Numbered from the stretch's first letter, positions 8,468 through 17,356 are shown. The stretch: 64,000 nt of DNA from Anabaena lutea FACHB-196 (GCF_014698305.1 NZ_JACJST010000018.1:53360-117359); one strand, 5' to 3'. The notes: generated by a model from the letters alone, not told the origin. Numbers and translations: made by a program.

Positions 8468-8600
8468 TAGTCATTGGTCATTGGTCATTGGTCATTGGTC
8501 ATTGGTCATTGGTCATTGGTCATTGGTCATTGGTCATTGGTCATTAGTCATTGGTCATTGGTCATTGGTCATTGGTCATTAGTCATTGGTCATTGGTCAT
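8468..8600. repeat. STRR array, heptamer TTGGTCA, about 19 copies
   Basis: A 133-bp array of the heptamer TTGGTCA with two single-base variants (TTAGTCA). It fills nearly all of the gap between two kinase genes on the minus strand and abuts the start codon of the downstream kinase, leaving no ordinary ribosome-binding site. Length polymorphism between strains is expected. Confidence 0.95.
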
Positions 8601-8638
8601 GTTGAACAGGGAAATTGCTGATTTTTAATTTTTAGTTT

Positions 8639-10387
8639 TTAATTTTTACGCGCTTGACTTACTTTATCAGCTGCGATCGCATACCATATTTGCAGAAAGG
8701 TCTGTTGGTTTAGTTTCCCACGCTCTTGACCAGGAAACAACGGTTCAAATTTCTCATAAGTTTCTGCTTTGAGTTCATCAAGGGACTTATACTTCTTTAA
8801 CTTACCTTCCCTCGCTAATTGTCCCCACTGATCATAATCTTTTTTAGTATAACTTCCCAATTTACGCCGCGCAGATTCACTGAGATTTGCCTTTTCTATG
8901 TTTTTTAACAAATCATCAGCAATACTGTTCCATTCATCACGTAATCCTGCATCTTGAGGATCTCCACTCAAGCTGCGTCCTTTTAGTTCTGGTTTGCGAG
9001 TATAAAATATTTCATTTACTGTTTTAGTAAAAAAGCTGGAAGAAATTTCTAATTGTTTGAGACGACTAAAAACTTCGTTAATGTTGCGCTTTCCGTTTTT
9101 GTTACTCACTGGTTGACTAGCTGGGTTTCCTCCTAAGGGAATTTGCGGTAGGGAAATTTCTGGAACTGTAATTGATGTTACTGAACGAAAAACATAGTTT
9201 CCAGCCGCCCAAACACCAGCACCAGTTAAAACAATGGCGCTAGTTCCCAAAAAGCTGACAGCAAAAGGACGCAGCCAAGCCGGCATGGGTATTTGTTGAA
9301 CCACAGACTGAGTCTGGCTATGGAATTTACTACTAATAGCTTTAGCATTTTTTATACCTGGTGCAGCTACCATTGTTTTCAGCTTAGTCATATAAGTATT
9401 CTGGCTTTTGACAGGATTTAGTATAGTATTTGCTGTATGGAGAGAAGATGGTGCGGGTAAATCTTTGAGAACTTGATCAGCTTTTTGATAGCGTTGGTGT
9501 AACCCGCCGTAGGCATCGCTCGGTTTATATGCCAACATCTTTTTGAAGACAGTTTCTAGTTTGGGACTAACCTTAATTTCCTTTCCCCAATACCAAGTCC
9601 CGTTATAACTATCGTAAAGTGACTGTGGTTCCTTACCCGTCAGTAAAACCAAAGCCGTTACAGCTAAAGAGTATAAATCACTACTTTTAAATACTTTCCC
9701 CTGAATTAACTGTTCTTCAGGTGCATAGCCCTTTTTACCCAATAAAGTCCCCTCACCACTTAACTGGGTTCGCCAAAAACCCTGAGAAGCTGGTAATTGT
9801 TTCACTCCACCAAAATCAATCAACACGGGTAAATTATCACTTTGGCGTAAAATCAAATTATCTGGTGAGATATCGCGGTGAACAATATCTAGAAAGTGAA
9901 TGTAAGTCAGCACAGGAAGAATATGATGCAGGAGGTTAACAACTTCCTCCTCACTAAAAGATTTCCCCAGACTTTGACGTTGTTGAAATAATTGGTAATA
10001 ATTATCACCTTCAATATAATCTTGGACTAAAAAGAAAAAATCTTTAGTGCCAATTTTGGCTTGAAACGACGAGTGAAAACGCGGAATTTGAGGATGTTGA
10101 ATTTTTTTTAATACACTTGCTTCTCGTTCAAACAGTTCTTTGGCTTTTTGTAAATCCTGTGGTTTGACAACTTGAGGTGCAAATTCCTTTAATACGCACT
10201 TTTGACGTGATTTTTGCCTATCAATAGCTAAATAACTGCGTCCAAAGCCACCTTGCCCCAGTATACGCGCAATTTCATAGCGATTATCTATCACCTGTCC
10301 CACAGTCAGCGGTAATGCTTCCCCGCAGTGAGTGCAAAAACTGTGACTGCCCTTATTTGCGTGTTTTTTACTGCAATATACCAGCAT
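8639..10387 (-). CDS. Ser/Thr protein kinase with N-terminal zinc ribbon and TM helix
   Basis: A 582-residue paralogue of the kinase at 6384-8465. It has an N-terminal zinc ribbon (YCSKKH...FCTHCGEAL), a kinase domain with ILGQGGFGRSYLAID, CVLKEF, HRDISPDNLI and LIDFGGVKQ, a single transmembrane segment around the IVLTGAGVWAAGNYVF region, and a C-terminal extracytoplasmic domain with LKGRSLSGDPQD that is shared with the neighbour. It lacks the PPC-like domain and TPTET tail. The frame extends to 10459, but MLVYCSKKH at 10387 is the family-consistent start. The pair likely arose by duplication and may sense a related extracytoplasmic cue (inference). Confidence 0.88.
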   Translation of the reverse strand: MLVYCSKKHANKGSHSFCTHCGEALPLTVGQVIDNRYEIARILGQGGFGRSYLAIDRQKSRQKCVLKEFAPQVVKPQDLQKAKELFEREASVLKKIQHPQIPRFHSSFQAKIGTKDFFFLVQDYIEGDNYYQLFQQRQSLGKSFSEEEVVNLLHHILPVLTYIHFLDIVHRDISPDNLILRQSDNLPVLIDFGGVKQLPASQGFWRTQLSGEGTLLGKKGYAPEEQLIQGKVFKSSDLYSLAVTALVLLTGKEPQSLYDSYNGTWYWGKEIKVSPKLETVFKKMLAYKPSDAYGGLHQRYQKADQVLKDLPAPSSLHTANTILNPVKSQNTYMTKLKTMVAAPGIKNAKAISSKFHSQTQSVVQQIPMPAWLRPFAVSFLGTSAIVLTGAGVWAAGNYVFRSVTSITVPEISLPQIPLGGNPASQPVSNKNGKRNINEVFSRLKQLEISSSFFTKTVNEIFYTRKPELKGRSLSGDPQDAGLRDEWNSIADDLLKNIEKANLSESARRKLGSYTKKDYDQWGQLAREGKLKKYKSLDELKAETYEKFEPLFPGQERGKLNQQTFLQIWYAIAADKVSQARKN

Positions 10388-10613
10388 GGTACGGAAGGAT
10401 AAATTGACCAATTTGAGATTTGGGATTTTAGATTGTATCAGATGGAAACAATATGACATAAAGCAGGTTGTAACTGTAAAGACTTTTCACGTTTTTACCA
10501 GTTCCCCTTTCCCAGAAAGTCAATATTTCCAGATATTATTAATGGCTACAACAGGTAAAAAGCACTTTACGCAGATTTGTTGCAGAAATATTCAAAGCTG
10601 TTTAAATACTGAT

Positions 10614-10720
10614 CTCGTTCCCAGTTTCTGACTGGGAATGCAAACAAGAGGCTCTGCCTCTACTTTACATGGAAGGCAGAGCCTTCTAGAATCCATTCTC
10701 ATACAGAGTATGGGAACGAG
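10614..10720. repeat. MITE-like palindromic repeat with CTCGTTCCCA ends
   Basis: A 107-bp element bounded by CTCGTTCCCA and its complement TGGGAACGAG, with a second inner inverted repeat (AGGCTCTGCC / GGCAGAGCC). This is the structure of a widespread cyanobacterial intergenic palindromic element. No gene is visible in the rest of 10388-10778. Confidence 0.8.
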
Positions 10721-10778
10721 AGAAAATTGACTAAACAATAACTCTCTTCTCTACTGCTATGAAGCGTATTGAAGCTTT

Positions 10779-10887
10779 TTATGGCTGACCAAGGAAATCT
10801 CGTTTGCCAAGTTCTACACCACTGTGTCTGAGAATGTCATAGGCTGTTGTGACATGGAAATAAAGGTTTGGTAAAATAAACATCCTC
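10779..10887 (-). pseudogene. 3' fragment of a DUF1993 gene
   Basis: The minus strand encodes the last ~34 residues of a DUF1993 protein (LPNLYFHVTTAYDILRHSG, then VELGKRDFLGQP and stop), almost identical to the end of the intact gene at 11768-12274. No N-terminal part is present. It is a leftover of a duplicated gene whose front was replaced by the toxin-antitoxin segment next to it. Confidence 0.85.
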
Positions 10888-10903
10888 ACCATCCTGTCAG
10901 ATA

Positions 10904-11325
10904 TTAATCCCAAGGACTAAAAACATTAACAGATGAGAAACCGAAATCACTAATATTACGAGTAACAATTATGAGGTTATTTTCAGATGCCGTAGCAGCT
11001 ATTAAACTATCCATAATTGGTAGTTTTTTCCCTTGTGCTTCAGATTGACCACAAATTGTTGCCCAAGTATCAAGAATATTCTCATTTAACGGTAAAGTTC
11101 TATTATTAAATCTTTGTTCAAGTTTTTTTAGCCATTGCTCTAGTTTTTGATAGCGACTTGGTTGAGATTTTTCTATTTTCACAATTCCTTTTTTGATTTC
11201 AGCTATAGTTATAATGCTAATGAATAAACTACTTTCTTTTTGCTCATCTATCCAGTTAATAACTTGTTGATTGGGTTGTTTTTTACATATTCAGAAATAA
11301 CACAAGTATCTAATAAATATTTCAT
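10904..11325 (-). pseudogene. VapC-type PIN toxin, frameshifted
   Basis: A PIN-domain ribonuclease toxin broken by a one-base frameshift. The ATG at 11325 opens MKYLLDTCVISEYVK with the first catalytic Asp, then the frame hits a stop. Removing the shift at the six-A run (plus-strand T run 11279-11284) restores a continuous protein: QPNQQVINWIDEQKESSLF, then SIITIAEIKKG, then the intact C-terminal frame 10904-11182 with PIMDSLIAATA and TRNISDF. Its start overlaps the antitoxin stop by 4 bp (ATGA). Either a pseudogene, a sequencing error in the homopolymer, or phase variation by slippage. Confidence 0.82.
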
Positions 11326-11549
11326 AATGTAATATCTCTACCTGTGTCTTGATCTCGTTCAAACAACGTTTCAGTTTCTTCTAATTCAGGTAAAAGAAGT
11401 AATTCCGATAATTTAACTTGAGATTGATTTGATTGAGCATTTTTATGTGTTTCTAATTCATATAACCAACGTTGAAGAATATTACTTTGTTCTTCTATTG
11501 GTAAAGTTTTAACTGTTTCTATAACTTTTTGGATTAATTTTGTCGTCAT
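11322..11549 (-). CDS. Putative antitoxin of the adjacent VapC
   Basis: A protein of about 75 residues starting MTTKLIQKVIETVKTLPIEEQ, with the helical N-terminus and LQRWLYELE segment typical of the small cyanobacterial antitoxins placed before PIN toxins. An in-frame ATG at 11570 would add seven unlikely residues. It overlaps the toxin start by 4 bp. Assignment rests mainly on context, since the family is poorly conserved. Confidence 0.7.
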   Translation of the reverse strand: MTTKLIQKVIETVKTLPIEEQSNILQRWLYELETHKNAQSNQSQVKLSELLLLPELEETETLFERDQDTGRDITL

Positions 11550-11589
11550 AATATAATAATAGGGAATCATGGTATTTATCTATTATAAC

Positions 11590-11665
11590 TATAGCTGCGC
11601 TCTCTATCTCTACGAGAGGCTACGCGTAGCTTCCCCGGAGGAATACGCCGTAGGCATCGCTCAGG
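11590..11665. repeat. Cyanobacterial dispersed palindromic repeat
   Basis: Contains ACGAGAGGCTACGCGTAGC and CGCCGTAGGCATCGCTC, units of the dispersed GC-richer palindromes that recur in this window (for example near 9506, 30970 and 31360). The rest of 11571-11767 shows no gene. Confidence 0.6.
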
Positions 11666-11767
11666 AATAAATTTCTGTCACAAGAATTAGAAATTCCTGA
11701 ATCAACCCATTGGGCTAATGGGCATTATCTAAAATTTAACCCCTTGGTAGGGGCTAATTTGAGCTAT

Positions 11768-12274
11768 TTAGGGCTGACCTAGGAAGTCTCGTTTGCCAAG
11801 TTCTACACCGCAGTGTCTGAGAATGTCATAGGTTGTAGTAACGTGGAAATAAAGGTTTGGTAAAACAAAATACAGGAGAAATGGCATTCCTTGAAAAGAT
11901 AGAGTGCTACCACCCGCCTCTAAGGTAATTGTTCTTTCCTCTGAACCGTCGATTTGCTCAGGTTTAAGCGTATTTAACTGAGAGATAGTTTTCTGAACTC
12001 GGTCAATAAGTTGAGGGAATGTGGTTTCATTGTCCTCAAACTTAGGCGCTTCTATCTCTGCTAGTTTTGCAGTACCTCTGTTTGCTACGTCACAGGCAAT
12101 TTGTACTTGTCTTGATAATGGAAACATATCTGGGAATAGACGACTATTAATCAACACAGAAGGATCTATTTTTTTTGTTTCTGCATATTCAGCACCTTTT
12201 TCAAGAATAGCTATCAGGTTATTCAGTGAGTGAATAGATACGGGTACTGTAGCTTTGTACATGGAAATGGTCAT
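11768..12274 (-). CDS. DUF1993 family protein
   Basis: A 168-residue DUF1993 protein: MTISMYKATVPVSIHSLNNL at the N-terminus, INSRLFPDMFPLSRQVQIACD near residue 43, and the C-terminal PNLYFHVTTTYDILRHCGVE with LGKRDFLG. DUF1993 folds resemble DinB-type four-helix bundles; the histidines in the C-terminal motif could bind metal, but no function is established. A partial copy of its 3' end lies at 10779-10887, on the other side of the toxin-antitoxin segment. Confidence 0.9.
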   Translation of the reverse strand: MTISMYKATVPVSIHSLNNLIAILEKGAEYAETKKIDPSVLINSRLFPDMFPLSRQVQIACDVANRGTAKLAEIEAPKFEDNETTFPQLIDRVQKTISQLNTLKPEQIDGSEERTITLEAGGSTLSFQGMPFLLYFVLPNLYFHVTTTYDILRHCGVELGKRDFLGQP

Positions 12275-12337
12275 TGATATTTCTCCAGAAAGAGTTCAAA
12301 CAACTTTGATATGTCCCATCTCATCTTAAAGGATTAA

Positions 12338-12523
12338 TTAACAGTAGGTAAAAAGCCAATATTTATTCTGGGAGTTGCCAAAGCTACTACTAGCTAGAAT
12401 TTTTTGATCAGGACTCAGCGCTATTGCCTCTACCGGAGTTGCATCACCTCTAAAAGATAGCTGGAAAATTGCATTTATAGATAAAATACTCACAAACAGC
12501 GACCAGATTTTTTCCACGCACAA
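12338..12523 (-). pseudogene. WD40-repeat fragment
   Basis: A 61-residue frame containing one degraded WD40 blade: TPVEAIALSPDQKILASSS matches the usual V.sv.FSPDG..LASGS pattern, after which the frame ends. No other blades are visible around it, so it is probably the remnant of a larger WD40 protein. It might instead be a chance frame. Confidence 0.5.
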
Positions 12524-12528
12524 CTTTT

Positions 12529-14052
12529 ATGAAGCACGAAATACCGACGGAAAGGGCAATTCTGGCATTAGAAAATTTTTTGTCTACTCCCTTAGAAGAG
12601 AAACTAGTAGAGCATCTCGATATACCCAGCGAAGAATTAGCGATCGCACTCTTTCAACATATAGCTGTTACTGTACCCGCTTATCAAGCATTTTTAGCAG
12701 AAAGAGGCATCAATCCCCAGACTATTCAAACTGTCGAAGATTTCCAAAAAATTCCTACAATCAATAAAGAAAATTATATTTCCCGTTATTCTTTACCCCA
12801 ATTGTGTAATAATGGAAAATTAGGAAGCTGTGATATGATCGCGGCTTCCTCTGGCTCAACGGGCAAACCCACATTTTGGCCGCGTTTTTATACAGATGAA
12901 CTACAAATAGCCACCAGGTTTGAGCAAATTTTTCACGATAGTTTTGACGCAGACACCAAAAACACCTTAGCGGTAGTTTGTTTCACCTTGGGAACATGGG
13001 TGGGGGGAATGTTCACCACTAATTGCTGTCGTCATCTCGCTACCAAGGGCTATCCTATCACAGTAATTACTCCGGGCAACAACAAAACCGAAATATTGCG
13101 AGTTGTGCAAGAACTAGGTAATCATTTTGAGCAAGTTGTCCTCTTAGGATATCCGCCATTTCTCAAAGATGTTATTGATACGGGTATTGCTGCTGGTGTG
13201 CAATGGCAGCAATATCAGATTAAATTAGTGATGGCCGGAGAAGTATTTAGTGAAGAATGGCGAAGTTTAGTTGGTGAAAGAGTAGGTTCTCAAAATCCCT
13301 GTTACGATTTTGCTTCCATGTATGGAACAGCAGACGCAGGAGTTTTAGGAAATGAAACACCTTTGAGTATCTGCATTCGGCGGTTTCTAGCGGAAAATCC
13401 TGATGCTGCTAAAGCATTATTTGGAGAATCTCGATTACCCACATTAGTACAGTATGACCCCTGTATTCGCTTTTTTGAAGTTGAAGATGGGAATTTGCTA
13501 TTTTCTGGTGACAATGGCATTCCCTTAATTAGATATAACATTTTAGATCATGGCGGGTTAATTAGTTACGAAGAGATGCTAAAGTTTTTAGCAAAATGGG
13601 GATTTAATCCCTTAGAAGATCAAAATCTCTCTTCTTCTACTCACGACTCACCCAGAGGAATTCATCAATTACCTTTCGTCTATGTTTTCGGAAGGTTAGA
13701 TTTTACAGTTTCCTATTTTGGTGCCAATATCTATCCAGAAAATGTCACAGTTGGATTAGAACAACCGATAATTAGAGAATGGGTAACAGGTAAATTTGTT
13801 TTACAAGTAAAAGAAGACGCGGACAAAAATCGGTTTTTATCTGTAGTTGTGGAATTAGCACCAGGAGTGAAGAGTAACAAAAAGAAGAAAGAAACTATAA
13901 CCTCTTCCATTCTTTCCCAATTGTTGCGTTTGAATAGCGAGTTTGCTAATTATGTTCCCTCAGAATATCAAACACCACAGGTGACATTAACTGCAAATGG
14001 AGATGCAGAGTATTTTCCTATTGGTGTCAAACACCGATATACGAGGAAGTAA
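12529..14052 (+). CDS. PaaK-like adenylate-forming enzyme (phenylacetate-CoA ligase family)
   Basis: A 507-residue member of the ANL superfamily closest in layout to phenylacetate-CoA ligases. The ATP-binding P-loop is SSGSTGKPT at residues 107-115, MYGTADAG near residue 264 fits the A5 motif (Y-G-T/S), and GRLDFTVSYFGANIYPENV near residue 387 fits the hinge/A8 region before the mobile C-terminal domain. It should activate an organic acid as acyl-AMP; the acid is unknown, and the CoA step is not certain because PaaK-like proteins also work alone in natural-product loci. It lies by itself, 5 bp after the WD40 remnant on the opposite strand. Confidence 0.85.
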   Translation: MKHEIPTERAILALENFLSTPLEEKLVEHLDIPSEELAIALFQHIAVTVPAYQAFLAERGINPQTIQTVEDFQKIPTINKENYISRYSLPQLCNNGKLGSCDMIAASSGSTGKPTFWPRFYTDELQIATRFEQIFHDSFDADTKNTLAVVCFTLGTWVGGMFTTNCCRHLATKGYPITVITPGNNKTEILRVVQELGNHFEQVVLLGYPPFLKDVIDTGIAAGVQWQQYQIKLVMAGEVFSEEWRSLVGERVGSQNPCYDFASMYGTADAGVLGNETPLSICIRRFLAENPDAAKALFGESRLPTLVQYDPCIRFFEVEDGNLLFSGDNGIPLIRYNILDHGGLISYEEMLKFLAKWGFNPLEDQNLSSSTHDSPRGIHQLPFVYVFGRLDFTVSYFGANIYPENVTVGLEQPIIREWVTGKFVLQVKEDADKNRFLSVVVELAPGVKSNKKKKETITSSILSQLLRLNSEFANYVPSEYQTPQVTLTANGDAEYFPIGVKHRYTRK

Positions 14053-14123
14053 AATCCATAGAAAAAGGATGTAGAGACCTTGCATACAACGTCTCTACAG
14101 GATCATCTATTTGTGCAAAAGGT

Positions 14124-14342
14124 CTAATGATGTCGTCTATTGTTTCTATAATAACGACATCTATAATACCTGCCATGATAATATCTGTAACGATTTCTAC
14201 CAAAACAAGTCCGATAACGTCGAACTTGGGTAGTTGTATGACGACGATAATTATGAGTTGCAGAATCAGCATTTTCTGCAATACCCAACACTGAAATAGA
14301 CGCTATAAAGGTAGCGAGAAGTAGTGATGTGATACGTTTCAT
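14124..14342 (-). CDS. Small secreted Tyr/Arg/His-rich protein
   Basis: A 72-residue protein with a clear signal peptide (MKRITSLLLATFIASISVLG, likely cleavage after ADSA near residue 28) and a mature part almost entirely of Y, R, H and N (for example RYYHGRYYRCRYYR). Such basic, aromatic small exported proteins occur in cyanobacteria, function unknown. No strong ribosome-binding site is seen, and an overlapping frame exists on the same strand (14027-14281), but the signal peptide favours this one. Confidence 0.62.
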   Translation of the reverse strand: MKRITSLLLATFIASISVLGIAENADSATHNYRRHTTTQVRRYRTCFGRNRYRYYHGRYYRCRYYRNNRRHH

Positions 14343-14472
14343 GAGGGTAATTTGAAGAATCAGTGATAATTTCTACAAGCAGAGGATTTTTACGAAGCGG
14401 AGATTCCACAAAGCTTTGAATAGATATTATCATAAAAACCTTCAAAATTATCCTTCATACTTTTAAGGCGGA

Positions 14473-14530
14473 TAATTGGTAATTGGTAATACAATTTTGG
14501 ATTTTAGATTTTAGATTTTAGATTTGGGAT
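14473..14530. repeat. STRR arrays (TTGGTAA and ATTTTAG heptamers)
   Basis: Two short heptamer arrays in the 585-bp gap before phoX: about two and a half copies of ATTGGTA and about four of ATTTTAG. The remainder of the gap holds only the candidate Pho box and AT-rich leader. Confidence 0.75.
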
Positions 14531-14628
14531 TGTCAAAGACTTTCTGCATCAGTATCTTGTAGAGAAGCGTGATTATGTATTGGCACAAATCAAGAGCAAG
14601 ATGCTGAACTCTGACTCTTATATTCAAT

Positions 14629-14669
14629 TTTAACTTAATATTTATGAGAATTTAATGTTTTATTAAACT
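14629..14669 (+). promoter_or_regulatory. Candidate Pho box upstream of phoX-like gene
   Basis: Four 8-bp units spaced exactly 11 bp apart: TTTAACTT (14629), ATTTATGA (14640), TTTAATGT (14651) and ATTAAACT (14662). The cyanobacterial Pho box bound by PhoB/SphR is an array of YTTAAYYW octamers at 11-bp spacing; the first unit fits perfectly and the third and fourth keep TTAA. It lies about 260 bp before the start codon. Function is inferred. Confidence 0.6.
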
Positions 14670-14927
14670 AATTATGTAGGAGTTAATTTTATTGCCGTAA
14701 ATTTAACTTTTTTTAATCAATAAATACCTAAGTCATAGTTTTCCCTTAACCTAAAAATCGAATGATACTATAGGCGATGTTTAATAGCTAGTAAATTTAG
14801 TTTTTCTTAAAATTATCTAATACATACAATTTTAGAAAAACTCATTTTTACAACTATTAGATATTGTCGATAAATGCTTTTGAACTAATTGATTAAAAAG
14901 CATTGCAATTATAAATTGAGGAATTTT

Positions 14928-17108
14928 ATGACTACTGCATCATTCGATACAACTCAGCCGGCTCAAGTACAGGGACTAGACGGTTATACCGTAGATCCTA
15001 TCTTTACAGTTGGGGAAACCATAGACGGTTATACTCCTCCCGGAATTCTCGATGGTACAGGTGCGTTTGAACTAAATGAAACTACAGTTCGAGTCCTGGT
15101 TAACCATGAATTGGCTAATAATGTTGGCTATAAGTATACCTTAGAAAGCGGTGCTTCCCTACCAGGCGCACGAATCAGCTATTTTGATATTGATAAACGC
15201 ACACTGCAAGTAGTGGATTCAGGTTTGGCTTATGACACCATTTATAACCGCGCTGGTGACGTTGTAGAAGAAGCATCTGACCTAGAATTTGAGGGTATTA
15301 ACCGTTTTTGTTCAGCGAACTTGATTGAAGCCAACCATTTTGGCACTGGTAAGGGTTTTAGCGATCGCATTTATTTTACTGGTGAAGAAACCGATGGTGG
15401 GTCATTATTTGCTTTAGATACTGCTACTAATGAACTGTGGGCTTTACCCTGGTTGGGTCGTGCTGCTTGGGAAAGCGTAACTGAACTTGATACTGGCAGC
15501 ACTGATAAAGTAGCTTTGTTGATAGGTGATGATCGTGGACCGGCTCCATTAATTCTATACGTTGGCGAAAAGAATGCTAATGGTGATGGCAGTTTCTTAG
15601 ATCGCAATGGACTAGCTGAAGGCAAATTATATGTCTGGGTTGCTGACGATACAGCAAATGCTTCAGATGCAATTGAAGCTGATCCTAGAGATTTTAATGG
15701 CAGCGGTAACAGCACAAATGGTCAATTTGTGGAAATTGACTACTACCGTCCTGATCTAGCTGGTACTCAAGGTTACGATGCTCAAGGTTTTGCTACCCAA
15801 GAGAAACAAGATGCGTTAGCAGCAGACGTTGATGCTTTCTTATTCTCTCGTCCTGAAGACGTAGCTACCAACCCCTTTGATGGTACTCAAGCAGTTTTGG
15901 CTTCCACTGGCCGTCCAGAAATCTTTGATGGTAAAGATACCTGGGGTACAACTTATAAAGTTGATGTTGACTTTGGCGCAACTGAAATCAAAGCTAACCT
16001 GAACATCCTTTACGATGGTAACGATGAAGGTAAGAAAGATTTGGGTCTGCGTAGTCCTGACAACTTAGATTGGGCTGATGATGGTTTAATCTATCTTCAA
16101 GAAGACCGCGCTATTGGTGCTGACCTTTTTGGTGCAACTTCTGGGGAAGAAGCTTCTATCTGGACTATTGATCCCTCCGCTGCTGATCCTGCTGCAACTG
16201 CGACCCGCATAGCACAAATAGATCGCTCTGGAGTACCTTCAGGCCAAACCGATTCTAGCCCCACCGATATTGGTAACTGGGAAAGTTCCGGTATTCTTGA
16301 TGTTTCCACACTGTTCGGTAACGCTCCTGGTACACAGTTTATCTTTGATGTGCAGGCTCACAGCCTTCGTGATGGCTCCATTATTACCGCCACCAACATT
16401 GATGGGAATGGAGATGGAACCGCAACTGCTAACGAAAACCTGGTACAAGGTGGTCAGTTGGCGTTCCTTATTGCTCCCAATACTTCCCTGATTCAAGACA
16501 ATAACCTAGTTACAGGAACACCGGGTAAAGATGACCTAGTAGCTGGAGTTGACTTTGATGGAGTCAATGACACAGTGTTCTCTGGTGCAGAGAACGATAC
16601 AGTAGATGCTCCTTTTGGCGGCAGTTTAGCTGGTAACAATCGCATCTTTACAGGTAGTGGTGAGGATAAAATCTTTGCTGCTGATGGCGATGACGCTTTT
16701 AGTAGCAGTGGAAATGACGAATTCTATGCTATTGATGCCAGTGGCTACCGTTTCTCTGGTGGTGTAGGTAATGATGAATTCTACTTAGGTGCAGATGGTC
16801 GCGCCCTAGGTGGTGTAGGTAATGATAAATTCTACGTTGTTGAAGGTGGTGGTAATTTACTCTCTGGTGGTGCAGGTGCTGACCAATTCTGGATTCTGAC
16901 TGGCGATTTACCCAGTGCTGCTAACACCGTTGTTGACTTTGAAATCGGTACTGATGTGTTAGGTATTGCTGGTCAAGGTGCAGGTTTTGACTTTGCAGAC
17001 TTAACTCTGAGTGGTAACAGTATTGCCGTTGGTGACAAAACTATTGCTATTCTCACAGGAGTGAATACCACTAGTTTGACTGCTGCTAATTTCGCTTTTG
17101 AATCATAA
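14928..17108 (+). CDS. phoX: PhoX-type (DUF839) alkaline phosphatase with secreted Ca-binding C-terminus
   Basis: A 726-residue extracellular phosphatase. Residues about 1-535 match the PhoX/DUF839 family: RVLVNHELANNVGYKYTL, the metal-site region LEFEGINRFCSANL, FTGEETDGGSLFALD, WALPWLGRAAWESVTELDTG and LYVWVADD. PhoX enzymes are Ca/Fe-dependent phosphomonoesterases that release phosphate. There is no N-terminal signal peptide; residues about 525-726 form a glycine/aspartate-rich, RTX-like module ([20 protein letters not shown]) ending in hydrophobic beta strands, as in type I secreted proteins. The start at 14928 has a GAGGA site 5 bp upstream; an earlier ATG at 14889 lacks one. The C-terminal module is nearly identical to that of the GDPD protein at 48825. 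Confidence 0.88.
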   Translation: MTTASFDTTQPAQVQGLDGYTVDPIFTVGETIDGYTPPGILDGTGAFELNETTVRVLVNHELANNVGYKYTLESGASLPGARISYFDIDKRTLQVVDSGLAYDTIYNRAGDVVEEASDLEFEGINRFCSANLIEANHFGTGKGFSDRIYFTGEETDGGSLFALDTATNELWALPWLGRAAWESVTELDTGSTDKVALLIGDDRGPAPLILYVGEKNANGDGSFLDRNGLAEGKLYVWVADDTANASDAIEADPRDFNGSGNSTNGQFVEIDYYRPDLAGTQGYDAQGFATQEKQDALAADVDAFLFSRPEDVATNPFDGTQAVLASTGRPEIFDGKDTWGTTYKVDVDFGATEIKANLNILYDGNDEGKKDLGLRSPDNLDWADDGLIYLQEDRAIGADLFGATSGEEASIWTIDPSAADPAATATRIAQIDRSGVPSGQTDSSPTDIGNWESSGILDVSTLFGNAPGTQFIFDVQAHSLRDGSIITATNIDGNGDGTATANENLVQGGQLAFLIAPNTSLIQDNNLVTGTPGKDDLVAGVDFDGVNDTVFSGAENDTVDAPFGGSLAGNNRIFTGSGEDKIFAADGDDAFSSSGNDEFYAIDASGYRFSGGVGNDEFYLGADGRALGGVGNDKFYVVEGGGNLLSGGAGADQFWILTGDLPSAANTVVDFEIGTDVLGIAGQGAGFDFADLTLSGNSIAVGDKTIAILTGVNTTSLTAANFAFES
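16497..17108 (+). repeat. 609-bp C-terminal secretion-module repeat, copy 1
   Basis: From 16500 to the stop codon the sequence matches 52206-52814 with no indel (constant offset 35706) and only about a dozen base changes. It encodes the RTX-like C-terminal module of PhoX; identity runs a few bases beyond the stop codon. Confidence 0.95.
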
Positions 17109-17163
17109 ATTAATTTAGTACCACGGGGTTGATTTAGGCGGTGCTTTAACAGTTTAGGCAACT

Positions 17164-17202
17164 TGGGAGAGGAAGAGTTTTCTTCCCTTTCCCATTTTTT
17201 TT
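17164..17202 (+). terminator. Rho-independent terminator after phoX
   Basis: A hairpin with arms GGGAGAGGAAGA and TCTTCCCTTTCCC followed by eight T, 56 bp after the phoX stop codon. Confidence 0.8.
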
Positions 17203-17356
17203 AGCAATCAATAGACCTCTTGCAGAATTATTTTTATGTATAGCCGTGGACAGGGTGGTTAGGACATCAATTGATAATGAAACTCTCACTACAAGAGGGT
17301 TTTACTCCTGACTCCTGACTCCTGCTATATCTGCCAACATGGAATGCTCCCGTTTG

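Noticed and set aside
8468..8600. CRISPR array
   Set aside because: The units are 7 bp with no spacers; this is a short tandem repeat array.
14027..14281. 84-codon minus-strand frame overlapping the small secreted gene
   Set aside because: Low-complexity Ile/Val-rich translation from the same DNA; the overlapping frame with a signal peptide is more credible.
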